DNA of 64,000 nt from Bretschneidera sinensis (GCA_023935145.1 CM043704.1:92212373-92276372); one strand, 5' to 3'; shown: positions 45,506-57,711, counted from the first letter of the stretch. Numbers and translations are program-made. Notes: generated by a model from the sequence alone, not told the origin.

Positions 45506-46439
45506 TTAAGTTTTGAAGAATGTATTGGACATGCCACATATTTAATTGAAAAATATTAAGTATAATAATTAAATGAGATAATTTGCAGTGGATGATATTA
45601 CCTTGGTTTTTGAAATCAATTTTAGAGAAAAGAAATGGAGTTATTAATTGAGTTATGTGTAATCACGTAATAAAACAATTTTAAATTGTTTAGTTTGTTG
45701 GTTTCAAATTTGTTATGGAATCAAAGTAATAAATAAGAGTAGTATATGTATTTATATAATACAGTGAAAATTGAACAATTATGTATATTCCATATATATA
45801 TATATAATGTAAATATATACGTTTTGGTCCTTTTGGTGAAGTTCTCGTTTTCAATATTTTTTAAAATTTGGCTTCTTGCCCGCTCTCCATCTATCTTGTA
45901 TCTTAGGATTATAATACACATGTTGAGGTTTTGCATTCTTTCAATTGGTATCGTTTGGTATAGTTTATGTTTCATATAAACAGAAACTCTGTGCGTCACT
46001 TTCTATAAAATGGTTTATAAAAATAATCAAAAAATAAAATAAAATTTTATAAAAAAGTTGAATTTGTGTAAAAGAACAAATTTTCCTTGTCCATCATTTT
46101 AATTGTTTTTCCATTTTGAATATGAACAAAATACATTGTCGAACGTCATTAATTAAGTACACGGTCTAGGCAACTTGAGAGATTTTTACTTGGATTCTGT
46201 GCAAAATATCAATTTTATATAATGTGAAAATTTTATTGGTAATTATTAGATAACTTCACCACTGACGTATGTACATCCGCTATTCATGTAACCATTAAAA
46301 TTACTTTAACAATTGCCAGTGATATTTTCATCCGATGTAAAAATGATGTTTTATACTGAACGCGAGTAAAATTTTCTTGAGCAACAGCGGTGAAAAAACG
46401 TCCATGTATAAGTTGCACAAATAAAAACACCATAACCTC

Positions 46440-46655
46440 TGTTAATGTATTATATGGACTTAGTCCCACATTGGTTGTGTATAGCTTTGCTTCTCCTATT
46501 AGCTTGTATAAATAAGATAATCCCATATTGGTTGTATATAACTTTGCTTCTCCTGTTAGCTTATATAAATAGGATAGCTCACTTTGTAAGCAAATCACAC
46601 CATTCAATACAATTCTTCTTTTTGTATTGTCTCACTTCCTCTCTTAAATTCAACA
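46440..46655 (+). repeat. 5' LTR of copia copy 2
   Basis: 216 bp with the same 57-bp internal duplication and two TATA boxes as copy 1. Confidence 0.97.
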
Positions 46656-46667
46656 TGGTATCAGAGC
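46656..46667 (+). promoter_or_regulatory. Primer-binding site (initiator tRNA-Met)
   Basis: TGGTATCAGAGC immediately after the LTR. Confidence 0.95.
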
Positions 46668-47133
46668 CATAATGGTTCTCGGTATTTTAAGAGTTGAGTA
46701 TGCTCTGTGATTGCCACTATTAGTGGATCATTCACATCAGAAATTCTTGGTATATTAAGAGTTGAGTATGCTCTGTGATTGCCACTATTAGTGGATCATT
46801 CACATCAGAAAAACTTCTAGTATATCCTTTTCATACCTGTCGGGTCATCACTATAGTCGGAGTCTCATCGACATCATCTCGCTCTTGTTTCAGAAACGTT
46901 GTTGCCACGTCAGCCCTAAAAGCCACATCAACGCCACGTCAGTGCCATGTCACTTGTTGACATCACATCCGCTGCCGCTCCTGTTTCAGAAACACTGCTG
47001 TCACGTCAGCCCTAAAAGCCACATCAACGCCACATCACCGACACGTCAGTGCCACGTCACCCGTTGACCACCACATCATCAGTTGACCGCCACGTCACCG
47101 GTTTCTTGGAGGTTCACCTTCCTCTTTGTGCCT

Positions 47134-50100
47134 ATGGCTGAATTGTACTTACCCCGGGTTATTACTACCGTTCTGGATGAATCTAATTATGTTGTGTGGG
47201 CTCAAGAAATGTCTGGTTTCCTCCGTGGACATAAATTGTGGCGTTACGTTACTGGAGATATCACTGAACCCAAGAAGAAGGATGACGAAGATGCTGACAA
47301 ATATGTTGACTGTCTAGAGGATTGGGATAGTAAAAATCACCAGATTCTCACATGGTTTCGTGCCACTATTATCGCAGAAATCAAACTTCAATTTGGTACA
47401 CTCCATACAGCTAAAGAAGCTTGGGATCTTCTCCAACACCGCTGCACCAGGGCAGACATCTCAAATCGATATCGTCTTCTTTCCATCCTTCATAGCATGC
47501 GTCAAGAACCTGGACAAACTATCAACAGCTTTCTATCTCAGATGACTGCCGTGTGGAACCAGTTAGCTCTCACTGAGCCAACTTGGGAATGCACAAAAGA
47601 CGCCGATGTTCATGGAAAGTACCGAACTGAGACACGTATTATGCAATTCCTGATGGGCTTGAGAGAAGAATTTGAACCTGTACGAGCTTCAATCATACAC
47701 CGAGGTGCGATACCTCCCCTAAACGACGTCCTTTCTGATCTACTCAGTGAGGAAACACGTCTCGCCACATTACAAGGATCTCATACAGATGTTGCCCTTG
47801 CAGCACCCATTGCTCTTGCCACACCAGCTGCCAAGACAAACCCATACCAGAAGCCCTTATATTGCAAGTATTGTCATTCACAAGGGCATGAATTGCTCAA
47901 ATGTCCTTCTCGCCTATGTAAAGTCTGCAGAGAACTGGGTCACTATCTTGCAGACTGCCCTAAACTTCCATCTGGAAATCAGTCAAATGGGAACCAATAT
48001 CGCTCACGGGGCTCATACAATCGGTTCTATTCCAAGCCAAAGAATATTGCTGCTGTAGCCACGGATGCTACACCAACTTTATCCAGCTCTTCACCTGATT
48101 GGAGTGGTTTATGCACCATTCTTACCGAGGCTCTAACTAAAACTGGTAACAATATAGCCATGTCAGCTACACCAGGTACATCCCGATGGTATTTTGATTC
48201 TGCTTGTTGCAATCATATGACTTCTGATGCCTCCATATTTTCCTTGAAAACCCGTGATGAGCATACACCTACTATTCACACTGCCAATGGATCAAACATG
48301 TTGGTCAGCCACACTGGACATGTTGACAGTTCTCATTTGTCTCTCCCTGACACATATTTGGTTCCTAATCTTACGCTTAACCTTATATCTGTTGGACAAC
48401 TATTTGGACTTGATTTGCATTTTTCTTCTATTGGTTGTCATGTGCAGGACCCTCAGACAGGAAAACTCCTTGGAACCGGTCGTAAAGTTGGGTGCCTCTT
48501 TGAGCTTACTCACCTCCAAGTCCCATCCTCGCCATCACCAAACCAATCAGCCGCATCCATCCCAACACTCTCTCCCGTGGAATTGTGGCACTCTCGGTTA
48601 GGTCACACTTCATCCAGCCCTCTACGTTCTCTTATTTCTAGTGGTCAGTTAGGATCACTTCAGCATGAGTCTTTTAATTGTATTCATTGTCAACTTGCAA
48701 AATAATCAGCTTTACCTTTTAATGAGAGTCAGTCTGTTTCCCTTGCACCTTTTGATTTAGTACATTCTGACGTTTGGGGGCCTTCTCCTCATACATCAAT
48801 GGGTGGTGCTCGTTATTTTGTTATATTTGTGGATGACTATTCTCGTTATACTTGGTTATTTCTTATGAAAAGCAGATCTGAACTCTTTCAAATATATTCT
48901 GATTTTTCTTCTATGGTTCAAACTCAATTCTCCTGGAATATCAAAATTTTTCGTTCAGATAATGCAATGGAATATAAAGACCGTGTTTTTCTAAACCTAC
49001 TTCACAAAAATGGCACGCTTCCCCACCGCTCGTGCCCTGGAACCTCCCAACAAAATGGATGAGCCGAACGCAAACATAGACATATTCTTGACACTGTTCG
49101 TGCTCTACTAATTTCGTCATCATGTCCTGAACGTTTCTGGGGTGATACTGCCTTAACCGCAGTGTACACAATCAATCGTGTCCCTTCCGCTACAATCCAA
49201 AATCAGTCTCCATTCGAGCACCTTTTCGGTAAACCTTCTGATTACTCTAACTTCAGAGTCTTTGGTTGCGCTTGTTTTGTTTTTCTCAAACCATATGAAC
49301 ACAATAAATTACAACCAAGGGCTCATCTGTGTTGTTTCATTGGATATGGTATTGAACATAAGGGGTATCGGTGCTGGGATCTTATTTCTAAAACTCTTCG
49401 TATCTCTCGTCATGTCATTTTTTGGGAACATCAAATGTTCTCTTCCTTACGGTCATTTGACATGTCAACCATCACTAACTCCAGATTCTTTACTGATCCA
49501 TCTATTGAGTTATTTCCTGAGAATCCAGTTTCAAGTACTGTTGAGTCCACCTCCAAATCACCAGCCGATATCACCCCTTTTCGTTCCGGACCCAGCTCCA
49601 GCTCCAGAACCCTCAACTGACCTCACTTCTCCGACTCAATCGGTCGTGCCCGAGGATATTCCTATGTCTGATGAGTCTGCACCAACTCCCTCCGAGAGCC
49701 ATCCTCCAGATCACCCCCGCAGATCTACTAGGGTAACTCATCCCTCTTCTCATCTTGCTGATTACCATTGTGATTATCATTGTTTTTCCACTATACTTCA
49801 TCTGCATGAGCCTCAATCCTATAAGGAGGCTAGTACTAATCCACTTTGGCAGAAAGCAATGGATGAACAACTTCAGGCCCTAGCTAAAACTCATACCTGG
49901 GATATTGTTGATCTGCCCCCTGGAAAAACTCCTATTGGGTGCAAATGGGTGTTTAAGATCAAAACACTTTCTGATGGCTCTATTGAACGATATAAAGCCC
50001 GACTTGTTGCCAAGGGATTTGCTCAAGAATATGGCATTGACTATGAAGAGACATTTGCTCCAGTGACGAGGCTCACATCTGTCCGTACACTTCTTGCTGT

Positions 50101-51337
50101 CGCCGCCATTCGAAGATGGACTCTATTTCAAATGGATGTCAAAAATGCATTTCTCAATGGGGATCTTTTTGAGGAAGTCTATATACATACACCTCCCGGC
50201 TTGGATGCCCCTCAAAAAAAAGTTTGTCGCCTTCGCCGTGCCCTATATGGTTTGAAACAAGCTCCATGTGCCTGGTTTGCCAAATTCAGCACTACTATTC
50301 ATCAGTTTGGGTTCACACCGAGTGCTCATGATTCAGCTCTGTTTATCCGCCATACTGCCAACGGTATTATCATTCTTTTACTATACGTGGATGATATGGT
50401 TATTACTGGAGATGATCTACATGGTAAATCTGAACTCAAAAAGTTTCTCAGTGGCCAATTCGAGATGAAAGATCTTGGCGTGCTCACCTATTTTCTTGGC
50501 CTCGAAGTCTCATCTAATTCTGATGGATTTTTTCTCTCTCAGGCCAAATATGCCTTGGACCTCCTTTCCAAGGCTGGGATCACTGACTCAACCACTGCCA
50601 CTACTCCTCTCGAGCCGAACGTCAGACTTACCCCACTCGATGGTTCACCTCTTCAGGATGCCACTCTATATCGTCAACTAGTTGGAAGTCTTGTATATCT
50701 TACTGTCACTCGCCCTGACATTGCCTATGTCGTTCATCAGGTCAGTCAGTTCTTGTCCGCTCCTCGGACCACCCATTACTCGGCTGTTCTTCGCATTCTT
50801 AGGTACGTCAAGGGTATTTTATTTCATGAGCTTCATTTCTCAGCACAGTCTGCCCCCGTTTTATAAGCCTATTCTGATGCCGATTGGGCCGGAGATCCCA
50901 CCGACAGACGTTCAACCACTGGTTACTGTTTCTTTTTGGGCAATTCTCTCATTTCCTGGCGTAGTAAGAAACAAACTGTGGTTGCTTGCTCCAGTACTGA
51001 AGCTGAATATCGTGCCATGGCTGATGCAACTCAAGAACTTCTCTGGCTTCGATGGCTACTCGCTGACATGGGTATCTCTTCTCCTGCTGCCACTATCCTA
51101 CACTGTGACAACAGGAGTGCTATTCAGATCGCTCATAATGATGTCTTCCACGAGCGTACAAAACACATCGAGAATGATATCCACTTCATCCGTGATCACA
51201 TTCTCCAGAATACAGTTCGTCTACAATCCGTCAGTTCAGCCGATCAGACAGCTGACATTTTCACTAAGGCTCATCCACCCGGACGCATTCACTCTCTGGT
51301 TTCCAAACTCAAGTTCACCTCCCACTTACCGCCTTGA
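47134..51337 (+). pseudogene. copia gag-pol polyprotein, copy 2, three stops and one frameshift
   Basis: The likely start is ATG 47134 (MAELYLPRV). Gag with a UBN2-type domain (DESNYVVWAQEM, EAWDLLQHRCTRADISNRYR, IMQFLMGLREEFEPVRASI) is followed by the zinc-knuckle region, protease (WYFDSACCNHMT), integrase zinc region, integrase core, RT with YVDDM near 50384-50398, and RNase H ending at the natural stop 51335-51337. Stops: TAA 48703-48705 (CAA in copy 1), TGA 49060-49062 (CGA in copy 1), TAA 50864-50866 (CAA in copy 1). The frame changes near 49575 in the proline-rich linker between integrase and RT. Apart from these it is collinear with a functional copia polyprotein. Confidence 0.94.
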
Positions 51338-51341
51338 GTTT

Positions 51342-51350
51342 GAGGGGGGA
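51342..51350 (+). promoter_or_regulatory. Polypurine tract of copia copy 2
   Basis: GAGGGGGGA directly before the 3' LTR. Confidence 0.9.
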
Positions 51351-51566
51351 TGTTAATGTATTATATGGACTTAGTCCCACATTGGTTGTGTATAGCTTTG
51401 CTTCTCCTATTAGCTTGTATAAATAGGATAATCCCACATTGGTTATGTATAGCTTTGCTTCTCCTATTAGCTTATATAAATAGGATAGCTCCCTTTGTAA
51501 GCAAATCACACCATTCAATACAATTCTTTTTTTTGTATTGTCTCACTTCCTCTCTTAAATTCAACA
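51351..51566 (+). repeat. 3' LTR of copia copy 2
   Basis: 216 bp, with about eight differences from its 5' LTR, mostly in the second promoter unit. Confidence 0.97.
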
Positions 51567-51789
51567 ACCTCAAATTGATGATTCAATGGTAGGGTTTGGG
51601 ACAGTGTGAGGTCTTAAATTCAACATTTCTCATCAATAACATGTTTTTCTGGTGCGTAGAGTGTGGAGAAATCATATATCTTGAGATTTTATGATTTAGA
51701 ATGTATCCATTAAAATGATTAAAGTTCGGACCGGTTGCTCGGTTATTAAAAAAATAATATCAACACCATTAATTTTTCAATTAAATATG

Positions 51790-52455
51790 AAGATACATAC
51801 CACTTGTTGCCCAATATGCATCTTTCCTCCACTTGCATAAAATGACATTGACAGGCATGTTATAGAAATTGATCGCAGATTATCTAATTTGTTTATGAAA
51901 ATTATCTCAATTTTTGAACATACAAACTCTCTTCAGTGGTATAATTTATAAACCGTATAAGACAACACGAGAATATCCTTGTCGTCGTTACATGTTGTCT
52001 GAATGTGGACAATGATTTTATCTGCTCGGCGACAAAAAAATATTCGAATATTTTTTTTAATATAATAGTTATCTATAAGAGTTGACGAAATCAACCTCCA
52101 AATTTAAATTACTTTAGCAGAAAGGAAAACTAACTTGTGAGCCCTAAAATTAATACGATGACTTAGTTAGTGAAACATCTAATACTCTGAAAATGGTCTA
52201 GAAGGTTAAAAGACCAGTAATTTGGCAGTATTAGCTGTTTAATTAGAACAAATATATATATATATATATATATAAATATCAGAATATAGTCTTTTTCTTT
52301 TTGTCCTTCTATTCTCGAAGTCAACCATCAATTATATTTTTATTTTTTTTTGCAAATAAGTAGAAATTAAAGCATCAATTAATAGGTTCTTTAATTTTAT
52401 TTATGTTCTACAAAATTTAGCCGTAAATTCTATTTTTTAATTTTTTTTAAACTCC
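51790..52455 (+). repeat. Direct repeat shared with 54968-55590
   Basis: Near-identical over roughly 620-650 bp (for example CACTTGCATAAAATGACATT and GAATGTGGACAATGATTTTA). The match stops at 52455, where the Tat-like 3' fragment begins. Confidence 0.92.
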
Positions 52456-52842
52456 TCTCTTATATAGAAGCTCGGGCATGATTAACGAGGGAAATTAACT
52501 CCTCTCTAGTTGTAAAGACTCAACGTTTGGCATAACCAAGGCACTGTTGCACTCCCCAAGGTTGCTGAAGGCGTACAATCAGTGGTATGTGCCACCATTA
52601 CACTCCCCAAAACGACAGCGAACGCTCCTACATTTAATGACCCAACATTTAGTGTTCTAAAACGGCTCCAACGCTCCAACATTGAATGCCTCCCTTGAGA
52701 ACTTTGGGATGGCCTAAAGTCTTCTATAGGCCCAGAACAAAAAAGTTTTCTAGGCTCAAATCGAAAGAGCCTTCCATGAGCCCAAAGTAAAAAAGTCCCT
52801 TATGAGCCTAAAAAACCGTGTAGGCCCACTCCTCGTCAAAGG

Positions 52843-53310
52843 TCTCCGAGGCCGAGCATATTGACTGCTATTCAAATGCTGGGTCCCATGTCTCTAAGGT
52901 CGAGCATATTGATTGCTGCTCAAATGATCGGTCCCACGTCTCCAAAGCCTAGCATTTTGACTGCTGCTCAAAAGCTCGGTCTCATGTCTCTAAGGCCGAG
53001 CATATTGACTGCTGCTCAAATGCTCGGTCCCACGTCTCCAAGGCCGAGCATATCGACTGCTGCTAAAATGCTCGGTCTCATGTCTACATGGCCAAGCATA
53101 TTGACTACTTCGCAAATGCTTGGTCCCATATCTTCAAGGCCGAGCATTTTGGCTGCTGCTCAAATGCTCGATCCCATGTCTCCAGGGTCGAGCATGTTGA
53201 CAGTTGCTTAGACGCTCGGTCCCATGCCTCCAGATGCTCGATCCCACGCCTCCAAGGCCGAGCATTTTGACTGAGGTCCATATGCTCGGCCCCAGGCCTC
53301 ACTGGCCAAA
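52843..53310 (+). repeat. 48-bp hairpin minisatellite, about 9.5 units
   Basis: Each unit begins TCTCCAAGG and contains CCGAGCAT, then TTGA, a 7-nt loop CTGCTGC, TCAA and ATGCTCGG, so it can fold on itself (8 bp, one bulged base, 4 bp). 48 is divisible by 3, which explains the open frame 52861-53211 with a 16-residue peptide period; I do not regard that as a protein. One unit near 53230 is shortened. Confidence 0.93.
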
Positions 53311-53395
53311 GCACGCAACCTACGGCACAAAGCTCTATGATACTTCCTTAAGCACATAAATGTATTTAAGGAAGTGTGAGGGGGGGGGGGGGCTC

Positions 53396-53938
53396 TGATG
53401 TAGCAAATAATTCACCTTCCAGTAACCTGGTAACACGTGGACAGTTCTCCCTCCAATGGCAGGATGACGCATGGCCGCATCAATAACAAACACTCTTTAG
53501 TAGCCTGATGACGCATGGATAACTCCCCTCTAATGATAGAACGACACGTGGCCGAGCAGGTAACGAAACCGTTATCATTCATAGTCTTCTCACACGTAAA
53601 AATGGAAGCAGGATTTCAGGGATTGCGTCGTCCCTGAACACGCAACAAGACCCTTCGTCAGAGACGCTGGATCTCAAGGATCACTCCATCCCGAGCATGT
53701 GGTCAACTTGCCCCTGAACCACTATAAAAAGCCAATGGTATGTAGACCTCAATTCAACTCAAGTTCATTGTTGAAGAACTAGTATCAAAAGTCTCTCAAT
53801 TTTCCCAAAAACTTACACTGATAAGGGCATCAGAGAACCCTTGGAGGTACCACCCCTTTCCCTCCACCGACCTTTTAGTTCATCTCTCTTGACCGTGGAA
53901 TAACGAGCCTCCAGCTCAGCAGCAGATTTGCGGCATCA
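53396..53938 (+). repeat. Tat-like 3' LTR
   Basis: 543 bp, TGATG to CATCA, with ACTATAAAAA at 53721-53730. An internal partial duplication (GATGACGCATGG twice) is absent from the LTR of element A but present at 57012. Confidence 0.85.
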
Positions 53939-54054
53939 ACCGCAGTTATCATTACGAATGAAATTTTTCAAAATCACTTATAGAATTTCCAACTAATCTA
54001 GAAGACGTGAATAAACTATTGTTTGTACGTGGTGCAAAACAAGATTTGTATTAA

Positions 54055-54955
54055 ATGGAAACTTAAATGATAATTTTTATGAATTTTATTAGTTGTTGAT
54101 GCCAAATATGTGCGTTGCTGAGCAGGAGGTCGGACTGTGGAGGTACCTGCACAGGGAAAGGGAGAGTAGCTATGAGGTCGACGGAGGGGATGCCTCCGAG
54201 GATGCTCTGATGCTTAAGTTAGGGTAAGCTCAAGTGTATCTTTATAAAGCTGAAAACCAATCTCACTTTTTGACTGCTTACCAAGTCCTTTTTATAGAGT
54301 TTCAGAGGCGGTAGTGGGCCTAGGGCGGCTGCGATACGATACCCCAACTGGGTTGGGTAATGATGCCTATGAGGCCCAGCTAGGTGGCTGAGAGTCGTTC
54401 ACTAGGGCTTTTGCCTTGCTGGCTTAATCAGAAGCCGTCTATGCTTTAAGACGGTTTTTGCGACCTGATGTCCTAACTTGGTTGGGTAATGATGTTCTGG
54501 AGGGCGGTGGTGATGTGGAGGCCCAACTGGAGGCAATGATGCCCTGAAGGGTGGTCATGACCTGGAGGCCCAACTGTCTGAGCCTGGGTCATCCGCGTGT
54601 CTCATTGCAGTCTGAGGTCATGATGATCAACGTGTCGTCTTCTTATTGGAAAGTCATATTTTGGTGGTATCATTAGTAATGTCAATTGAATATGTATGGA
54701 CGTTATTAATAATGTTTTTAAAAAGTATCAGAAGTTCTTATAAATTATCAATCAAATTTTTATCTGATACAAAAATTTTGCTTTGCATCTGTTACAATAA
54801 AAAATCTCTCCTAAATGTGTTGGAGAGTTAATTCTTTTAAGACGAAATAAACTTACTAATTTCCAAACATTTGTTTGACTACTTAGGTACAGATTTACGG
54901 TCTATGACTTACGTAAATCCATTTTGAACTAAAATTTAACTTCCATTAGAAAGGA
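54055..54955 (+). repeat. Direct repeat shared with 44400-44885, split by a solo LTR
   Basis: Same order of matching blocks as the upstream copy, with the 579-bp solo LTR inserted. Confidence 0.85.
54094..54672 (+). mobile_element. Solo LTR of a third retrotransposon family
   Basis: 579 bp starting TGTTGATGCC and ending GGTGGTATCA, with a perfect 5-bp target duplication TTAGT (54089-54093 and 54673-54677). The paralogous segment at 44440 lacks it and reads straight through, an in-window empty site. Internally it repeats GGTTGGGTAATGATG and GGAGGCCCAACTG motifs. Confidence 0.88.
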
Positions 54956-54967
54956 GATATTTTTTTT

Positions 54968-55590
54968 TCCACTTGTTGCCCAGCATGCATCTTTCCTCCA
55001 CTTGCATAAAATGACATTGACAGGCATGTTATAGAAATTCATTTGTTTATGAAAATTATCTCAATTTTTGAACATACAAACTCTCTTCAGTGGTATAATT
55101 TATAAACCGTATAAGACAACACGAGAATGTCCTTGCCGTCGTTACATGTTGTCTGAATGTGGACAATGATTTTATCTGCTCGGGGACAAGAAAAAATATT
55201 CGAATATTTATTTAATATAATAGTTATCTATTAGAGTTGACGAAATCAACCTCCAAATTTAAATTACTTTAGCATAAAGGAAAATTAACTTGTGAGCCCT
55301 AACATTAATACGATGACTTAGTCAGTGAAACATCTAATACTCTGAAAATGGTCTAGAAGGTTAAAAGGCCAGTAATTTGGCAGTCTTAGCTGTTTAATTA
55401 GAACAAATATATATATAAGCATCAGAATATAGTCTTTTTCTTTTTGTCCTTCTATTGTCAAAGTCAACCATCAATTCTATTTTTTTTTTGTTTTGCGCAA
55501 ATAAGTAGCAATTAAGCATCAATTAATAGGTCTTTAATTTTATTTATGTTCTACAAAATTTAGCAGTAAATTATATTTTTTAAAACTTTT
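54968..55590 (+). repeat. Direct repeat shared with 51790-52455
   Basis: The downstream member of the pair; runs on into AT-rich DNA without the Tat-like insertion. Confidence 0.92.
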
Positions 55591-57011
55591 TTTTGGTTAA
55601 TTAATCAATTTTTACTAAATAATTCTCATATTTTTATACTAAATGAGTATATGTATAACCAACAATAATATAGTATATTTTATATGATTAAGTATAGCAC
55701 TGATTTAATTTAATTTTATTATCGATTTTTATATTATTTTAACATAATGAAATGTTAGTTATATTTTTTGAAAGTTTTTATGAGATAACAACATTAAAAT
55801 GCTTTTTCTAGTAGGGATGGTGGTTTCCAACTTTATTTTTTGGGCATAGATTGAGGCAATATTAAAATGCTATGGATCGCATTTTTTGGTTTTTTTTTTA
55901 AATTTATTGACATTTTATTTCATGTTTCAATTGATTGAAATTATATTAAATAGATTTAATTGTCATGCTAACCAATAATTATTAATTAATAATTGCGAAA
56001 TAAACATGTGCTACTCAAACTAACATTTAGAAATAAGGAAAGTTTTTTTACAACTTAAATCTTAAAAATATCTTATTTTGAATAAATAAAGAACTTATAT
56101 AATAACTTTTTTACAAATTCTTTGATAATTGCCTTAATTATAAATAAATTTATTTGAAAGTTTATCTTATTTATTTATTTAAAATATTTAAAAAAAAATT
56201 AAGATCTTTATTTAACTTTTCTTTCAATGATCATAAGTAAATGATAAACATCACATATAAATGTGTAATCAAGTAATCCCATTAATATCACATCAACGGT
56301 CAACATTATTACATTTTCACTCATCAATTATTCTAAATTCTTGCCATCAATAGTTTAGTTGTGGAAAAATTTTATTTTTGTTTCTATTTTCATTTCAATA
56401 CTTTATTCAACAATTTTATTATTTTTAATATAATTTAAAAACAATATTTTTTGTTGTTTTTATCTTTTTAACATGATTGAAAGAAAAAAAATTCTTGATT
56501 TGATGCCATACATTAATTCTCACAAGTTGAATCGTCTTTGTTTGGTTTTTCTGTCTCAAAATAATTATCACCTTCGTTACTTAGTCAATTACTGATTATT
56601 TTTAAAAAATTTATAATTAATAAAATAATTTAAAGTTCATATTAATTTTTTTTATAATTTTTAATTAGTAAACTAATAATATAAAAATTAAATTACTTCC
56701 GAAAATTACAAGTAATTTTTAAGATGGAGTAAGTAAATATATATTTTTTACGCGTGCCCCGTATAACCAGCTCACGCGTTCTATAATTTCTATTTGTTAC
56801 TTTAAACTACATTCCTCAGTGATTGCTTGAAATGTGCATCACACACGACAAATTCTTGCCCATCGTAGTACAAACCTATGCAAGGAGGAAAAAAATTCTT
56901 GGTTTGCATCGGCGGGGAATGAAAATTTTGATTGATAAATTTTAAAAAATTTAGTGGTAATGTTTACTATGTACGAACGTTGTTAACAATACAAAAATCT
57001 TGATTTATAGT
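55591..57011. other. Intergenic, left flank of the second CYSTM unit
   Basis: AT-rich, no gene. 56510-56880 matches 38520-38900 (see there). Confidence 0.6.
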
Positions 57012-57511
57012 TGATGTAGTGAATAATTCACTTTTCATTAACTTTGTGATACATGAATAACTCTTTCTCCAATGATATGATGACGCATGGTCGCATCAAT
57101 AACAGACAGTTTTCAGTAGTCTGATGACGTGTGGATAACTCCCTTCTAATAACTGGACGACACGAAGGTAACGAAGCCGTCATCATTCATAGACTTATCA
57201 CACGCAAAAATGAAAATAAAATTTCAGAGACTGTATCGTTCGTAAACATGCAACAAGATCATTCGTCAGAGTAGCAAGATTTCAGGGATCGCACCATCCC
57301 GAACACGTGGTCACTCTGAACTATTATAAAAAGCTAAAGTTATGTAGACCCCAATTCAATTCAAGTTCATTGCCGAAGCACTAGTATCACAATTCTCTCG
57401 ATTTTTTTCAAAACTAAGAGTCCTCGGAGGCACCACTCCCTTTCCTCGAACGTATCTTTAGTTCATCCTGAAATAACGAGCTTCCAACTCAGCAACATAT
57501 TTACTGCATCA
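57012..57511 (+). mobile_element. Tat-like LTR without internal region
   Basis: 500 bp, TGATG to CATCA, with CTATTATAAAAAGC near 57321-57334. No PBS or polypurine tract flanks it. The right flank (GTTATCATTAC, then TTTCCAACT and GACGTG) matches the right flank of the LTR at 53938, so the two LTRs probably descend from one insertion that was duplicated with its flank. No target duplication found. It ends about 340 bp upstream of the second CYSTM start codon. Confidence 0.8.
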
Positions 57512-57699
57512 ACCGATGTTATCATTACCAATAAAGTTTTCCAAAATCACTAACAAAATTTCCAACTGATATAAAAGACGTGTCACGATCAGGAATGACT
57601 AAGCTCTCCCATAGGAAACGGCAACATCAAGAAAGTTTAAAAGAAAAATACACACGACCCACCTTGGTTGTAACGCCTTTACCATAAAAAAAAAAAAAG

Positions 57700-57711
57700 C
57701 TGTAAAAAAAT
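57700..57711 (+). promoter_or_regulatory. Degenerate TATA position of CYSTM copy 2
   Basis: Reads CTGTAAAAAAAT where the first gene has CTATAAAAAT, in otherwise matching promoter DNA. Confidence 0.5.

Larger units (their letters stand above)
43747..46439. other. Downstream region of CYSTM copy 1; repeats, no gene
   Basis: AT-rich. 44400-44885 has a diverged copy at 54055-54955. 45225-45505 has one at 28190-28443. 45830-45990 has one at 61550-61705 (shared ACACATRYTGAGGTTTTGCA, GATAGTTTATGTTTC-type sequence). These tie the region to the CYSTM duplication. Confidence 0.6.
46440..51566 (+). mobile_element. Ty1-copia LTR retrotransposon, copy 2 (older, near full length)
   Basis: A 5127-bp element of the same family as 10226-14752. 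LTRs are 46440-46655 and 51351-51566, each 216 bp. The 5-bp target duplication is ACCTC (46435-46439 and 51567-51571). By eye the LTRs differ at about 8 of 216 positions, so this insertion is older than copy 1. It keeps the whole gag that copy 1 has lost. The polyprotein is broken by three stops and one frameshift. Confidence 0.97.
52456..53938 (+). mobile_element. Tat-like retrotransposon 3' end: 3' UTR, polypurine tract and 3' LTR
   Basis: Holds a repetitive non-coding stretch, the 48-bp hairpin array, a G-rich polypurine tract (GTGTGAGGGGG and on, 53375-53392) and an LTR (53396-53938). This is the layout expected between pol and the 3' LTR of Tat-group elements, which are known for tandem repeats in this untranslated region. 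The 5' part of the element is missing. The LTR resembles that of element A. Confidence 0.8.

Noticed and set aside
52861..53211. Open frame encoding a 16-residue repeat peptide
   Set aside because: It is open only because the 48-bp repeat is a multiple of three; no domain and no gene context.
52843..53310. Regular 48-bp array looks CRISPR-like
   Set aside because: The whole unit is repeated, with no unique spacers and no cas genes, and the host is a plant; it lies in an LTR element 3' UTR.
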